DNA of 36,691 nucleotides from Clostridiales bacterium (lineage in GTDB: Bacteria; Bacillota; Clostridia; Christensenellales; Aristaeellaceae): the NCBI GenBank assembly GCA_004555535.1, contig SFHU01000014.1, positions 1-36,691 of the forward strand, given 5' to 3'. Below are positions 7,727 through 16,063 of this stretch, in pieces. The translations under genes and the position numbers were made by a program. Under the pieces are notes generated by a model. That model saw only the letters and a program-made list of their open reading frames with translations, ran no database searches and had not been told where the DNA came from. Position 1 is the first letter of the stretch. Each line of letters begins with the position of its first letter.

Positions 7727-8647
7727 ATGGTTCGCGTGCTTCGCTATCCCCGGCTGAGCGCAGCCTCCTGCGCGCTGGCCATCGCCTGTGCGCTTGCGCG
7801 CGATCTGTGCAAGGGCGCGGGGCTTGACGGCCTGTCGCGTGTGCTGCTCTTTGCGACGGGGCTGCTGCTGGCGCTGTGCTTTGTGCTGCTCTCCTGCCGG
7901 TTCTTCGTGGATGGGCAGGGCGTGGGCGTCGGCTTCCTGCTGCGCGTGCGCCGCACGCCGTGGAGCGATCTGGCGGCGCTGGGCGCGCTGTGCTGCAACA
8001 GCCGGCGGGTCTATCTCTATGGCCTCTACCGAGGACGGGCGGACTTTCTGCAGATGCTCCACAGCGCGCCGGTCTGCGGGGAATGGGGCTTCGTTGCGCC
8101 GCTGAGCCGGCGGCTGGCCGCTGCCGTGCAGACCTATTGTCCCTACGGCGTCGATCTGACGCCTCCGCCGTGCCGAAGGCCGAAGGGCCGGCTCCGCCCG
8201 CTCTGGCATCAGGCGGCGCTCTATCCTGCTCTCATGCTCCCGACGGCGTTGATCGCCTTCCTGACCGCCGCGCTGATGCTCCTGCGCGCCGCGGGACAGG
8301 AGCCTCTGTCGCTCGCCTTTGGGCTGACCGCTGCGGCCTTCGGGCTCTGTCTGGCCGGAGCCATGCTCGTCAACCGCGCGGGCGTCGCGCTGATGACCTG
8401 TCCGCGCATCAGCGAGGAGGGCGTCGGCGCGGGGCGCGGGCTCTATCTGCCCTGGGAGGACGTGCGCTTCGCCTTCGTGCGGCGTATGCCGCAGGGAAGC
8501 GGCCTCTTCCTGCTCTCGCAGGAGCTGCCCGACGTCGCCCGGCGCGGCGCGCCCCCGGTCTTCTGCCTCTCCCTGCCGGATACCTCGACGCTGCTGCTTG
8601 CCTATCTGACCTACTGCCCACACGCAGATCAGGGCATCGACGTGTGA
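7727..8647 (+). CDS. Membrane protein with two PH-like modules, function unknown
   Basis: This 306-aa protein has no family I can name firmly. It looks like an internal duplication: a two-helix hairpin (about residues 10-55) followed by a soluble segment containing VDGQGVGVGFLLRVRRTPWSDLAAL, then a second hairpin (about 170-230) followed by ISEEGVGAGRGLYLPWEDVRFAF. Both soluble segments have the pattern 'beta-strand, Gly, strand, Arg/Leu, aromatic W-x-D/E-(V/L)' typical of bacterial PH-like domains (bPH/YdbT type) that sit on the inner membrane face. AGGAGG lies 7 nt before the ATG at 7727. The gene is bounded by terminators on both sides, so it is transcribed alone. The PH assignment rests on pattern only. 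Confidence 0.6.
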   Translation: MVRVLRYPRLSAASCALAIACALARDLCKGAGLDGLSRVLLFATGLLLALCFVLLSCRFFVDGQGVGVGFLLRVRRTPWSDLAALGALCCNSRRVYLYGLYRGRADFLQMLHSAPVCGEWGFVAPLSRRLAAAVQTYCPYGVDLTPPPCRRPKGRLRPLWHQAALYPALMLPTALIAFLTAALMLLRAAGQEPLSLAFGLTAAAFGLCLAGAMLVNRAGVALMTCPRISEEGVGAGRGLYLPWEDVRFAFVRRMPQGSGLFLLSQELPDVARRGAPPVFCLSLPDTSTLLLAYLTYCPHADQGIDV

Positions 8648-8665
8648 AAAAGCCGGCCAAAATGG

Positions 8666-8705
8666 GAACAAATGTTCTTGCATTCCGGCGCGGCTGTGCT
8701 ATAAT
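8666..8705 (+). promoter_or_regulatory. LexA/DinR box overlapping a sigma-A promoter
   Basis: A perfect Gram-positive SOS box GAACAAATGTTC (GAAC-N4-GTTC) at 8666-8677 abuts a promoter with -35 TTGCAT (8678-8683), 16-nt spacer and consensus -10 TATAAT (8700-8705). LexA bound here would block RNA polymerase. The next genes in this direction are rimO-pgsA-cinA-recA, and recA is a classic LexA target. The predicted transcript start falls at the foot of the hairpin 8710-8746. Confidence 0.7.
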
Positions 8706-8709
8706 GAAA

Positions 8710-8755
8710 GCCGGCCCGTCCGCTGCGTGAGGCGGATGGGGCCGGCGTTGTTTTT
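8710..8755 (+). terminator. GC-rich hairpin with T-run
   Basis: Arms GCCGGCCCGTCCGC and GCGGATGGGGCCGGC (one imperfection), loop TGCGTGA or close to it, followed by GTTGTTTTT. It ends the transcript of the gene at 7727-8647. It also lies just behind the LexA-box promoter, so RNA from that promoter would begin with this hairpin and might be attenuated. Confidence 0.75.
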
Positions 8756-8757
8756 CC

Positions 8758-8786
8758 TTGTATTTGGCGCCTGCGCATGATAAAAT
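8758..8786 (+). promoter_or_regulatory. Second promoter for the rimO-recA operon
   Basis: -35 TTGTAT (8758-8763), 17-nt spacer, -10 TAAAAT (8781-8786), placed after the hairpin 8710-8755 and about 70 nt before the rimO start. It would give basal, LexA-independent expression. Confidence 0.55.
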
Positions 8787-8857
8787 ATATCTGTATGCAT
8801 GTTCATCTTCAGGGCGCGCCGCGCCTTGACACCACCTGATTTTAAAGGAGAACGACT

Positions 8858-10168
8858 TTGGCAACAACTGTTGGGCTGATCTCTCTGGGATGCAGCAAAA
8901 ACCGCGTCGATTCCGAGCAGACGCTCGCCTTTCTGTCGGAGCACGGCTACCGCATCGTCTCCGACCCCGCCCGCGCGGAGGTCATCATCGTCAATACCTG
9001 CGGCTTCATCCAGTCCGCCAAGGAGGAGGCCATCGCGACCCTTTTTGAAATGGCGGAGTACAAGCAGACGGGCCGCTGCCGCCTGCTGGTGGCGACGGGC
9101 TGCTTTGCGCAGCGCTATCCGGAGGCCATCCGCGAGGAGATGCCCGAGGTCGACGTCATCCTGGGCGTCAACGAATACGCGAAGCTCGACCAGGCGATCC
9201 GCGAGGCCTTTGCGGGCGCGCGCCCGGTCTACACCGACGACGACGGCACGTTCTTCGAGTATGGCCGCGTGCTGACGACGCCGAAGTACAGCGCCTATAT
9301 CCGCATCGGCGAGGGCTGCGACAACTGCTGCTCCTACTGCGCGATTCCGCTGATCCGCGGCGGCTACCGCAGCCGCCCCGAGGCGGATATCCTCGAGGAG
9401 GTGCGCCGGCTCGCCGGGCAGGGCGTGCGGGAATTCACGCTCATCGCGCAGGACACGACCCGCTGGGGCACCGACGGGGGCGGGGAGAGCCGCCTGCCGG
9501 AGCTCATCGAGAAGGTCGCCGCGATCCCGGGCGTCGACTGGCTGCGCACGCTCTACTGCTATCCCGAGCGCGTGGACGACAGGCTCCTTGACACCATCGC
9601 GCGGCTGCCCAACGTCTGCAAATATCTCGACCTGCCGATGCAGCACATCAGCCAGCACATCCTCACGGACATGAACCGCACCGACACGAGCGCGCACATC
9701 CGCGAGGTCTGCGCGAAGTTCAAGGCGCGCGGCATGATGCTGCGCACGACGCTGATGGTCGGCTTTCCCGGCGAGACACAGGAGGATTTTGACGAGCTGA
9801 TGGACTTCGTGCGGGAGACGAAGTTTGACCGCATGGGCGCGTTCATGTTCTCCCCGGAGGAGGGGACGCTTGCCGCGCAGATGCCCGATCAGATCGAGGA
9901 GAGCGTCAAGCAGGCGCGCTATGACGCGCTCATGACCCTTCAGCATGGGATTTCCCTTGCGCAGAATCGCGCGCGCGTAGGCACGACCTGCCGCGTGCTG
10001 GTGGAGAAAAAGCGCGGAAACCGCTATGTCGGGCGCAGCGAATCCGAGGCGCCCGAGACGGACGGCTGTATCTACTTCGGCTCCGAGGAGCCCTGTGAGA
10101 TCGGCTCGTTCGTGGACGTTCGAATCACCGGGGCGAGGGCCTACGACCTGATGGGGGTGCGCGTATGA
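8858..10168 (+). CDS. rimO: Ribosomal protein S12 methylthiotransferase RimO
   Basis: This 436-aa radical-SAM enzyme adds a methylthio group to the conserved aspartate of ribosomal protein S12. The N-terminal UPF0004 domain has the three Cys for the auxiliary iron-sulfur cluster (C12 in SLGCSKN, C48 in VNTCGF, C82 in ATGCFAQ). The radical-SAM CxxxCxxC is at C154-C158-C161 within GEGCDNCCSYC, and a TRAM-like domain ends the protein. SLGCSKN and the GCDN context favour RimO over its relative MiaB. The start is TTG at 8858, chosen because AAAGGAG sits exactly 7 nt upstream and the product then begins MATTVGLISLGC. It is the first gene of rimO-pgsA-cinA-recA and overlaps pgsA by 4 nt (ATGA). Confidence 0.93.
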   Translation: MATTVGLISLGCSKNRVDSEQTLAFLSEHGYRIVSDPARAEVIIVNTCGFIQSAKEEAIATLFEMAEYKQTGRCRLLVATGCFAQRYPEAIREEMPEVDVILGVNEYAKLDQAIREAFAGARPVYTDDDGTFFEYGRVLTTPKYSAYIRIGEGCDNCCSYCAIPLIRGGYRSRPEADILEEVRRLAGQGVREFTLIAQDTTRWGTDGGGESRLPELIEKVAAIPGVDWLRTLYCYPERVDDRLLDTIARLPNVCKYLDLPMQHISQHILTDMNRTDTSAHIREVCAKFKARGMMLRTTLMVGFPGETQEDFDELMDFVRETKFDRMGAFMFSPEEGTLAAQMPDQIEESVKQARYDALMTLQHGISLAQNRARVGTTCRVLVEKKRGNRYVGRSESEAPETDGCIYFGSEEPCEIGSFVDVRITGARAYDLMGVRV

Positions 10169-10725
10169 AAAAGCTGCTGGATGGCTGGCGCTCGCTGAAT
10201 CTGCCCAACCGGCTGACGCTGCTGCGCGTGGCGCTGGTGCCGGTCTATCTCGTGCTGCTCTGGCTGTTCGCGGATGCCGGGGCGCTGTGCCTGCTGCCGC
10301 TCGCCGTCTTCGTGCTGGCGTCGCTGACGGACATGCTCGACGGCAGAATCGCGCGCAGGGACGGCCTGATCACCAACTTTGGCAAGTTCATGGATCCCAT
10401 CGCGGACAAGCTGCTGACGCATACGGCCTTCATCATGCTCACCGCGATGGGGCGGCTCAACGTCGTCGCCTGCATCATCTTTATCGCCCGGGAGTTCGTC
10501 GTCTCCGGCTTGCGGCTGTGCGCCGTGGAGCAGGGGCACGTCATCGCCGCGGGCATGAGCGGCAAGGTCAAGACCGTGCTGCAGATGCTGCTGGTCATGC
10601 TGCTGACCGTGACGGAGGGCGGCGTGATCGCCTCGCTGCTGACGCTGGCGACCGCGGTCATGACGCTGTACTCGATGGGCGAATACGTCTGGCAGAACCG
10701 CAGCGTTCTGGGAGGAGCGAAGTAA
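10165..10725 (+). CDS. pgsA: CDP-diacylglycerol-glycerol-3-phosphate 3-phosphatidyltransferase
   Basis: This 186-aa membrane enzyme makes phosphatidylglycerol phosphate, the first committed step of phosphatidylglycerol and cardiolipin synthesis. The CDP-alcohol phosphotransferase signature D-x2-DG-x2-AR-x8-G-x3-D-x3-D is complete (from DMLDGRIARR to MDPIAD). N-terminal LNLPNRLTLLRVALVP is typical of PgsA, and four or more hydrophobic helices follow. Length matches the family. The start codon overlaps the rimO stop (ATGA), implying translational coupling, and cinA begins 2 nt after its stop codon. Confidence 0.93.
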   Translation: MKKLLDGWRSLNLPNRLTLLRVALVPVYLVLLWLFADAGALCLLPLAVFVLASLTDMLDGRIARRDGLITNFGKFMDPIADKLLTHTAFIMLTAMGRLNVVACIIFIAREFVVSGLRLCAVEQGHVIAAGMSGKVKTVLQMLLVMLLTVTEGGVIASLLTLATAVMTLYSMGEYVWQNRSVLGGAK

Positions 10726-10727
10726 GC

Positions 10728-12023
10728 ATGGTAGCGGAGATTGTGGCCATCGGCACGGAGCTGCTGATGGGGCAGATTGCCAATACGGATGCGCAGGTGC
10801 TCTCGCGCCGCCTGCAGAGCCTGGGCATCAGCGTCTACTATCACACGACCGTGGGCGACAACCCCGCCCGCATGCGTGAGACGCTGGTGCTGGCGCTTTC
10901 AAGGAGCGACATCGTCATCACGACCGGCGGCCTGGGGCCCACGCAGGACGACCTCTCCAAGGAGACCGCCGCGGAGCTTCTGCATCTGCCGATGGTTTAC
11001 GACGAGGCGAGCTGGCGCGCGATACAGGATTACTTTGCCAAGATGGGCCGTGTCTGCCCGCTGAGCAACCGAAAGCAGGCGCTCTTTCCCGCGGGCAGCA
11101 TCATCCTGCCCAACGCCTGCGGCACCGCGCCGGGCTGCATGATCGAGCGGGACGGCAAGACCGTCGTGCAGCTCCCCGGCCCGCCGCACGAGATGGCGGA
11201 CATGTTCGAGCGCCAGGTCTATCCGCGTCTGGCCGCGCGCATGGGCGGCTGCATCGCCTCGCGCTACATCCGCATCTACGGCATGGGCGAGTCGCAGGTC
11301 GCGCAGCTGTGCGCCAACTACATCGAGGGCGACGGCGAGGTGACGGTCGCGCCCTACTGCCAGGTCGGCGAATGCCAGCTGCGCGTGAGCGCGAAGGCGG
11401 ACAGCGAGCGCGACGCGCTGGACAAGCTCCGCCCCGTCGTGGACGCGCTCAAGCGCATCCTGGGCGAGAGCGTCTATGCCGTCACGGACACAAGCGAGAG
11501 CTCGATGGAGGAGGCCGCCGGCCGCGCGCTGACCGAGCGGGGCTTGAGCGTCGCCACGGCGGAGAGCTGCACGGGCGGGCTCGTCGCGGCGAAGCTGGTC
11601 AACTATCCCGGCATCTCGGCTGCGCTGGGCGAGGCGCATGTCACCTACGCCAACGAGGCGAAGATCAAATACTGCGGCGTCAGCCCCGAAACGCTGCGCG
11701 CCCACGGCGCGGTCAGCGAACAGACGGCGCGCGAGATGGCGCAGGGCCTGCGGCAGCGCAGCGGCGCGGATATCGCCGTCGCGACGACGGGCATCGCCGG
11801 GCCGGACGGCGGCACAAAGGAAAAGCCCGTTGGGCTGGTGTATGTCGCCTGCGCGGACGCGCAGGGCGTGCGCGTGGAGCGGCTGACGCTGCGGGGCGAC
11901 AGGGCGCGCATCCGCGAGCTGGCCGCGCTGCGGGCGCTTGACATGATCCGCCGCGCCGCGATCGCCGCGGACGAGCGACAGGAAGCAAAGCCACGGAAGG
12001 AGAAGGACAATGGCATCCGATAA
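10728..12023 (+). CDS. cinA: CinA-family protein (nicotinamide-nucleotide amidase/COG1058)
   Basis: This 431-aa protein has two domains. The N-terminal MoaB/MogA-like COG1058 domain (about 1-170) carries AIGTELLMGQIANTD and TTGGLGPTQDD, and is associated with ADP-ribose or related pyrophosphatase activity. The C-terminal CinA domain (about 265-415) carries TAESCTGGLVAAKLVNYPG and ATTGIAGPDGGT, the PncC nicotinamide-mononucleotide deamidase signature. The protein probably works in NAD(P) salvage and repair and is often co-transcribed with recA in Firmicutes, as here. GGAGGAG lies upstream of the ATG at 10728. Its 3' end overlaps recA by 14 nt. Confidence 0.93.
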   Translation: MVAEIVAIGTELLMGQIANTDAQVLSRRLQSLGISVYYHTTVGDNPARMRETLVLALSRSDIVITTGGLGPTQDDLSKETAAELLHLPMVYDEASWRAIQDYFAKMGRVCPLSNRKQALFPAGSIILPNACGTAPGCMIERDGKTVVQLPGPPHEMADMFERQVYPRLAARMGGCIASRYIRIYGMGESQVAQLCANYIEGDGEVTVAPYCQVGECQLRVSAKADSERDALDKLRPVVDALKRILGESVYAVTDTSESSMEEAAGRALTERGLSVATAESCTGGLVAAKLVNYPGISAALGEAHVTYANEAKIKYCGVSPETLRAHGAVSEQTAREMAQGLRQRSGADIAVATTGIAGPDGGTKEKPVGLVYVACADAQGVRVERLTLRGDRARIRELAALRALDMIRRAAIAADERQEAKPRKEKDNGIR

Positions 12024-13146
12024 GAGCAAGAAGGCCGCCAAGACCGTCACGGTCGCGGAGGATGGCAACGAGAAAAAGCGCGCGCTGGATATGGCGCTGG
12101 CGAGCATCGAAAAGCAATTCGGCAAGGGCGCGATCATCCGCATGGGCGAGCGCGCGCAGCAGGATATCCAGGTGATCCCGACCGGCTGTCTGGATCTGGA
12201 CATGGCGCTGGGCGTGGGCGGCCTGCCGCGCGGCCGCGTCGTGGAGATCTACGGCCCGGAATCCTCCGGCAAGACGACCGTGGCGCTGCATGTCGTCGCC
12301 GAGGCGCAGAAGGCCGGCGGCGTCGCCGCGTTCATCGACGCGGAGCACGCGCTTGACCCGGTCTACGCCCGCAAGCTGGGCGTCGACGTCGACCAGCTCT
12401 ACGTCTCCCAGCCGGATACCGGCGAGCAGGCGCTGGAGATCTGCGAGGCGCTCGTGCGCTCCGGCGCGATCGACGTCGTCGTCATCGACTCCGTGGCCGC
12501 GCTGGTGCCCAAGGCCGAGATCGACGGCGAGATGGGCGATTCCTTCGTCGGCCTGCAGGCCAGACTCATGAGCCAGGCGCTGCGCAAGCTGACCGGCATC
12601 GTCAACAAGACGAACTGCACCTGCATCTTCATCAACCAGCTGCGCGAGAAGGTCGGCGTCATGTACGGCAACCCGGAGACGACCCCGGGCGGCCGCGCGC
12701 TCAAGTTCTACGCCTCCGTGCGCATCGACATCCGCCGCGGCGAGCAGCTCAAGGATGGCTCGAACGTCGTGGGCAACCGCACGAAGGCGAAGATCGTCAA
12801 GAATAAGGTTGCGCCGCCGTTCCGCGTCGCGGAATTCGACATCCTCTACGGCGAGGGCATCAGCAAGGAGGGCAGCCTGCTGGACAACGCGGTCGCTCTG
12901 GATATCATCCACAAGAGCGGCGCGTGGTTCTCCTACGGGGATCAGCGCATCGGCCAGGGCCGCGAGAACACGCGCAAATACCTCAAGGAGAATCCGGAGG
13001 TCGCCGCGGAGATCGACAGGCTCGTGCGCGCGGAGCTGCTGGGCAAGAGCAACGCGCAGGCCCCTGTGGCGCAGGAGGCTGACGCGGAGGATGGCCTCGA
13101 CGGCGAAGCCTTTGATGGGGAGCTGCCGGAGCTGGACGAGGAATAA
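12010..13146 (+). CDS. recA: Recombinase RecA
   Basis: This 378-aa DNA-dependent ATPase forms filaments on single-stranded DNA, drives strand exchange and triggers LexA self-cleavage. Walker A is GPESSGKTT (residues 82-90). Further RecA marks are VVVIDSVAALVPK, EKVGVMYGNPETTPGG with ALKFYASVRIDIRR, and an acidic C-terminal tail (ELPELDEE). The N-terminus is about 15-20 residues longer than in E. coli. The ATG at 12010 is preceded by GGAAGGAG and lies inside the cinA 3' end. It is the last gene of the operon; a terminator follows at once. No LexA box lies directly before recA, so damage control probably acts from the upstream site at 8666. Confidence 0.97.
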   Translation: MASDKSKKAAKTVTVAEDGNEKKRALDMALASIEKQFGKGAIIRMGERAQQDIQVIPTGCLDLDMALGVGGLPRGRVVEIYGPESSGKTTVALHVVAEAQKAGGVAAFIDAEHALDPVYARKLGVDVDQLYVSQPDTGEQALEICEALVRSGAIDVVVIDSVAALVPKAEIDGEMGDSFVGLQARLMSQALRKLTGIVNKTNCTCIFINQLREKVGVMYGNPETTPGGRALKFYASVRIDIRRGEQLKDGSNVVGNRTKAKIVKNKVAPPFRVAEFDILYGEGISKEGSLLDNAVALDIIHKSGAWFSYGDQRIGQGRENTRKYLKENPEVAAEIDRLVRAELLGKSNAQAPVAQEADAEDGLDGEAFDGELPELDEE

Positions 13147-13154
13147 TCCATCAG

Positions 13155-13176
13155 GGGAGCCGGCAGGCTCCCTTTT
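13155..13176 (+). terminator. Intrinsic terminator after recA
   Basis: GGGAGCC/GGCTCCC stem, GGCA loop, followed by TTTT. It lies 8 nt after the recA stop codon. Confidence 0.85.
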
Positions 13177-13190
13177 CTATTGTCTCTCCC

Positions 13191-13218
13191 TTGACAAGCG
13201 GCAGAAACCTGTTAAGAT
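13191..13218 (+). promoter_or_regulatory. Promoter of the flavoprotein gene
   Basis: Consensus -35 TTGACA (13191-13196), 16-nt spacer, -10 TAAGAT (13213-13218). The start codon at 13262 is 43 nt downstream, with AAGGAGGG before it. Confidence 0.65.
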
Positions 13219-13261
13219 ATTATCAGGCTATTTTGCCACAACACATAAGGAGGGTTTCCCT

Positions 13262-15427
13262 ATGAAAAGGACGATTGCCCTGCTGCTCGCGCTCGCGATG
13301 AGCGTGAGCCTCGCCTCCTGCGGCCTGGCTGCGGACGGCGTGTACACGGCATCTGCGGAGGGCTTTGACAGCGATGTCACCGTCACGCTGACCATCGCCG
13401 GCGACGCGATCACCGACGTGACCGTCGACGCCTCCGGCGAGACCGCCGCCATCGGCGGCGCGGCTGCCCAGACCCTGGCCGACCAGGTCAAGGCGGCGGG
13501 CGGCGCGCAGATCGACGGCGTTTCCGGCGCGACGCTGACGAGCACGGCGGTGAAGGTCGCCGTCGCGGATGCGCTCGCGCAGGCGGGCATCGGCGGGGCC
13601 GAAAAGAAGGCCGTCGCTGACGGCGTGTTCACCGGCACGGCGGAGAGCTTCGGCCTCACCGGCATGATGACCTGCGAGGTCACCTTCGCGGGCGGCGCGA
13701 TCGAGTCCGTCAGCGTCGTCGAGCAGAGCGACAGCGCGACCGGCGAGTGGTTCGCCAGCGCCGAGGCGCTGCTCATCCCGCGCCTGGTCGAGGCGCAGTC
13801 CCTCGCGGTCGATGCGATCGCGGGCGCGACCGTCTCCTCCAACGCCATCAAGAGCTGTGTCGCTGCCGCGATTGACGCGGCGGGCGGCGACTCCACGCAG
13901 TGGTACACGCCGGTTGAGAAGAAGACCGACGTGGTCAAGGTGGAGGGCTATGACGTCATCGTCGTGGGCATGGGCGGCTCCGGCGTCTTCTCCTACTGCG
14001 CGGCGGCTGATCAGGGCGCGTCCGTCTTCGGCATCGAGACGGCGGGCAAGATCGGCGGCAACTCCGTGTGCACCTACGGCCCGATGGCGCTCAACAGCCA
14101 GTATCTGAAGGACAAGTACAACGGCGGCGAGGACTACATCAACGCCGACGACGTGTACAAGGTCTGGATGGAGTACGTCGGCAGCGACGAGAAGGCCGAC
14201 GTCATCCATGAGGCCGTCTACAACTCCGGCTCCGCGCTGGATTACTTCGTGGAGAACTTCGGCTTCGAGTTCGAGGGCCTGGGCATGCTCGGCTCCTTCG
14301 CGGTGCCCGAGTGGACGAAGCTGTGGACGGTGTACTCCGCCGATAACGGCAACACCTCCTGGAACATCCTCGGCCCGAACAAGACCTTCCAGTTCACCCG
14401 CGCGCTGGACATCGCCAACGGAAAGAACGAGAAGAACCGCTACATGACCGAGCTGACCGCGACGACGCTGATCTTCGACGAGGCGGGCAAGGCCATCGGC
14501 GTGAACGCCGAATACTGGGACGGCACCCGCTATGAGATCTACGGCGATGCCATCATCCTGGCGACCGGCGGCTTCCTGGGCAACGACGAGATGATGACCG
14601 AGTACCTGGGCACGCCGGTCAACACCATCGGCGTTACCACCTGCGACGGCACCGGCATCAACATGGGCATCTCCGCCGGCGGCGCGACCTACATGATGAA
14701 GACGCTGCCGATGGTGCACATCTCCCAGGTGCCGCACATCATCCGCAACGACGACCTGACGGCCGACCAGAAGGCCATCCTCTCCGCGCTCGCGCTGACC
14801 ACCGATCAGCTGATGGTCACCACCGAGGGCAACGTCTGGGGCAACGCGAACCAGAGCGGCACCGTCGACGAGGGCATCTCCGTGGAGATCGTCTTCGCGC
14901 CGGACTACCGCTACTATGTGATGTACACGCAGGAGCAGATCGACGCCATCCGCACCACGGGCCTGTCCCCGGCGCAGGCGGCGGCCTCCTCCATGTTCAT
15001 GGGCCAGGGCGGCACGCTGCCCGAGGCGGGCACCCCGGTGGAGGACATCGACACCATCCTGGCTGTGGGCGAGGCCTACGGCAACGTGACGAAGGCGGCC
15101 AGCATCGCGGAGCTGGCGCAGAAGCTCGGCTGCGACGAGGCCAACCTGGCCGCCGCACTGGGCACGGACACCACCTGGTATGCGGTGGGCTGCAACGCCT
15201 ACGCCTACGCGACGGTGGGCGGCCTCGACGTGGACGCGAACATGAACGTCCTGCGCGAGGACGGCACCCCCATCGAGAACCTCTTCGCCGTCGGCCAGGA
15301 TTCCGAGGGCGTGTGCAACGTCGACGGCAAGGCCTATACGCCGTGGGGCGGCCAGGCGCAGAGCTGGACGTTCGTCTCCGGCGAGATTGCCGGCAAGCAG
15401 GCCGCGGCCTACTCGCTCGCGCAGTAA
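13262..15427 (+). CDS. Lipoprotein flavin reductase with two FMN-binding domains
   Basis: This 721-aa extracytoplasmic oxidoreductase has a lipoprotein signal peptide (lipobox LASC, Cys20). Two FMN_bind domains follow (about 24-108 and 117-206), each with a covalent flavinylation motif: SGAT with T91, AGAT with T190. From about residue 229 a fumarate-reductase/succinate-dehydrogenase flavoprotein domain begins (GYDVIVVGMGGSG, ATGGFLGND, LFAVGQDSEG). This architecture is that of Gram-positive flavinylated reductases that take electrons through ApbE-attached FMN and reduce external acceptors such as fumarate, urocanate or other enoates. The usual HGANRxGG-type segment that supplies the substrate-binding Arg near the C-terminus is replaced by DGKAYTPWGGQAQSW, so the acceptor is probably not plain fumarate. 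No apbE is in the window. It is transcribed alone between a promoter and a terminator. Confidence 0.88.
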   Translation: MKRTIALLLALAMSVSLASCGLAADGVYTASAEGFDSDVTVTLTIAGDAITDVTVDASGETAAIGGAAAQTLADQVKAAGGAQIDGVSGATLTSTAVKVAVADALAQAGIGGAEKKAVADGVFTGTAESFGLTGMMTCEVTFAGGAIESVSVVEQSDSATGEWFASAEALLIPRLVEAQSLAVDAIAGATVSSNAIKSCVAAAIDAAGGDSTQWYTPVEKKTDVVKVEGYDVIVVGMGGSGVFSYCAAADQGASVFGIETAGKIGGNSVCTYGPMALNSQYLKDKYNGGEDYINADDVYKVWMEYVGSDEKADVIHEAVYNSGSALDYFVENFGFEFEGLGMLGSFAVPEWTKLWTVYSADNGNTSWNILGPNKTFQFTRALDIANGKNEKNRYMTELTATTLIFDEAGKAIGVNAEYWDGTRYEIYGDAIILATGGFLGNDEMMTEYLGTPVNTIGVTTCDGTGINMGISAGGATYMMKTLPMVHISQVPHIIRNDDLTADQKAILSALALTTDQLMVTTEGNVWGNANQSGTVDEGISVEIVFAPDYRYYVMYTQEQIDAIRTTGLSPAQAAASSMFMGQGGTLPEAGTPVEDIDTILAVGEAYGNVTKAASIAELAQKLGCDEANLAAALGTDTTWYAVGCNAYAYATVGGLDVDANMNVLREDGTPIENLFAVGQDSEGVCNVDGKAYTPWGGQAQSWTFVSGEIAGKQAAAYSLAQ

Positions 15428-15463
15428 GCCGGCACGGACGCCTTTGGCAACAAGGCAAACAAA

Positions 15464-15494
15464 CAGGGAGTCGCGAAAGCGGCTCCCTGCTTTT
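15464..15494 (+). terminator. Intrinsic terminator of the flavoprotein gene
   Basis: CAGGGAGTCGC/GCGGCTCCCTG stem with one G-T pair, GAAA tetraloop, followed by CTTTT. Confidence 0.85.
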
Positions 15495-15530
15495 GATGCT
15501 TCAAACGCGCCCGCCGCCCGCGGGGCGGCA

Positions 15531-16063
15531 TCAGGCGTCCTTATAAAAGTGGATATCGGCATTTTGCCCTCCAGCGGGGTGCCGAGATAGACCTCGGTGT
15601 CGATGCCGCCGATGCGGAAGCCCGTGTTGATATAGAGCAGACAGGCTGCCAGGTTGTTGTCCTGTCCCACGGTCCACAGGCCGCGGTACCCGTCCCGAAG
15701 CGCATATTGGAATGCCTCGTGGATCAAGGCGGTCGCGATGTGCCGCCCCCTGTACGCGGCGCAGACCTTCAGGTCGTGCAGATACAGGTATCGGTTCCAT
15801 GAATGGCGCAAAATGGCGAGCCCGACGCAAACGGGGCCGTCATATGCGCCCAGAAAGACGTGATCTTCGGCCATTTCCTTATAGATGTAGTGCTCGTCGG
15901 GAAAGCAGTCCTGCCCCTCGGCTTCATCGCGCGAGAGCGTGTAGCGCCATTGGCCATCCTGATAGGCGGGCAGCATCCGGCCAAACAACCGGAACGGCTC
16001 GTTTTTGAGGTTGATATCGTCTGAATTGGGCTGTCCAATTTGCCGAATCTCTATATCTTCCAT
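15531..16063 (-). CDS. GNAT N-acetyltransferase, frameshifted near the C-terminus
   Basis: This acetyl-CoA-dependent N-acetyltransferase resembles the streptothricin acetyltransferase (SatA) branch. The front has NLKNEPFRLFGRMLP. Motif A is AAYRGRHIATALIHEAF, and the branch mark is QDNNLAACLLYINTGFRIGG. The frame opened by the ATG at 16063 (GGAGG 8 nt upstream) has no stop near the expected end and would run antisense through the flavoprotein gene. Moving one frame at the T4 run 15562-15565 (A4 on the coding strand) gives EGK then ADIHFYKDA and a stop at 15531. With one added base the gene is 178 codons, the normal size. It is therefore a recent frameshift or a homopolymer sequencing error. 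The substrate is unknown. Confidence 0.75.

Noticed and set aside
13223..16063. A 946-codon minus-strand frame that starts as the GNAT protein
   Set aside because: Only the first ~165 residues are acetyltransferase; the rest is the reverse of the flavoprotein gene and arises because the frameshift removes the normal stop.
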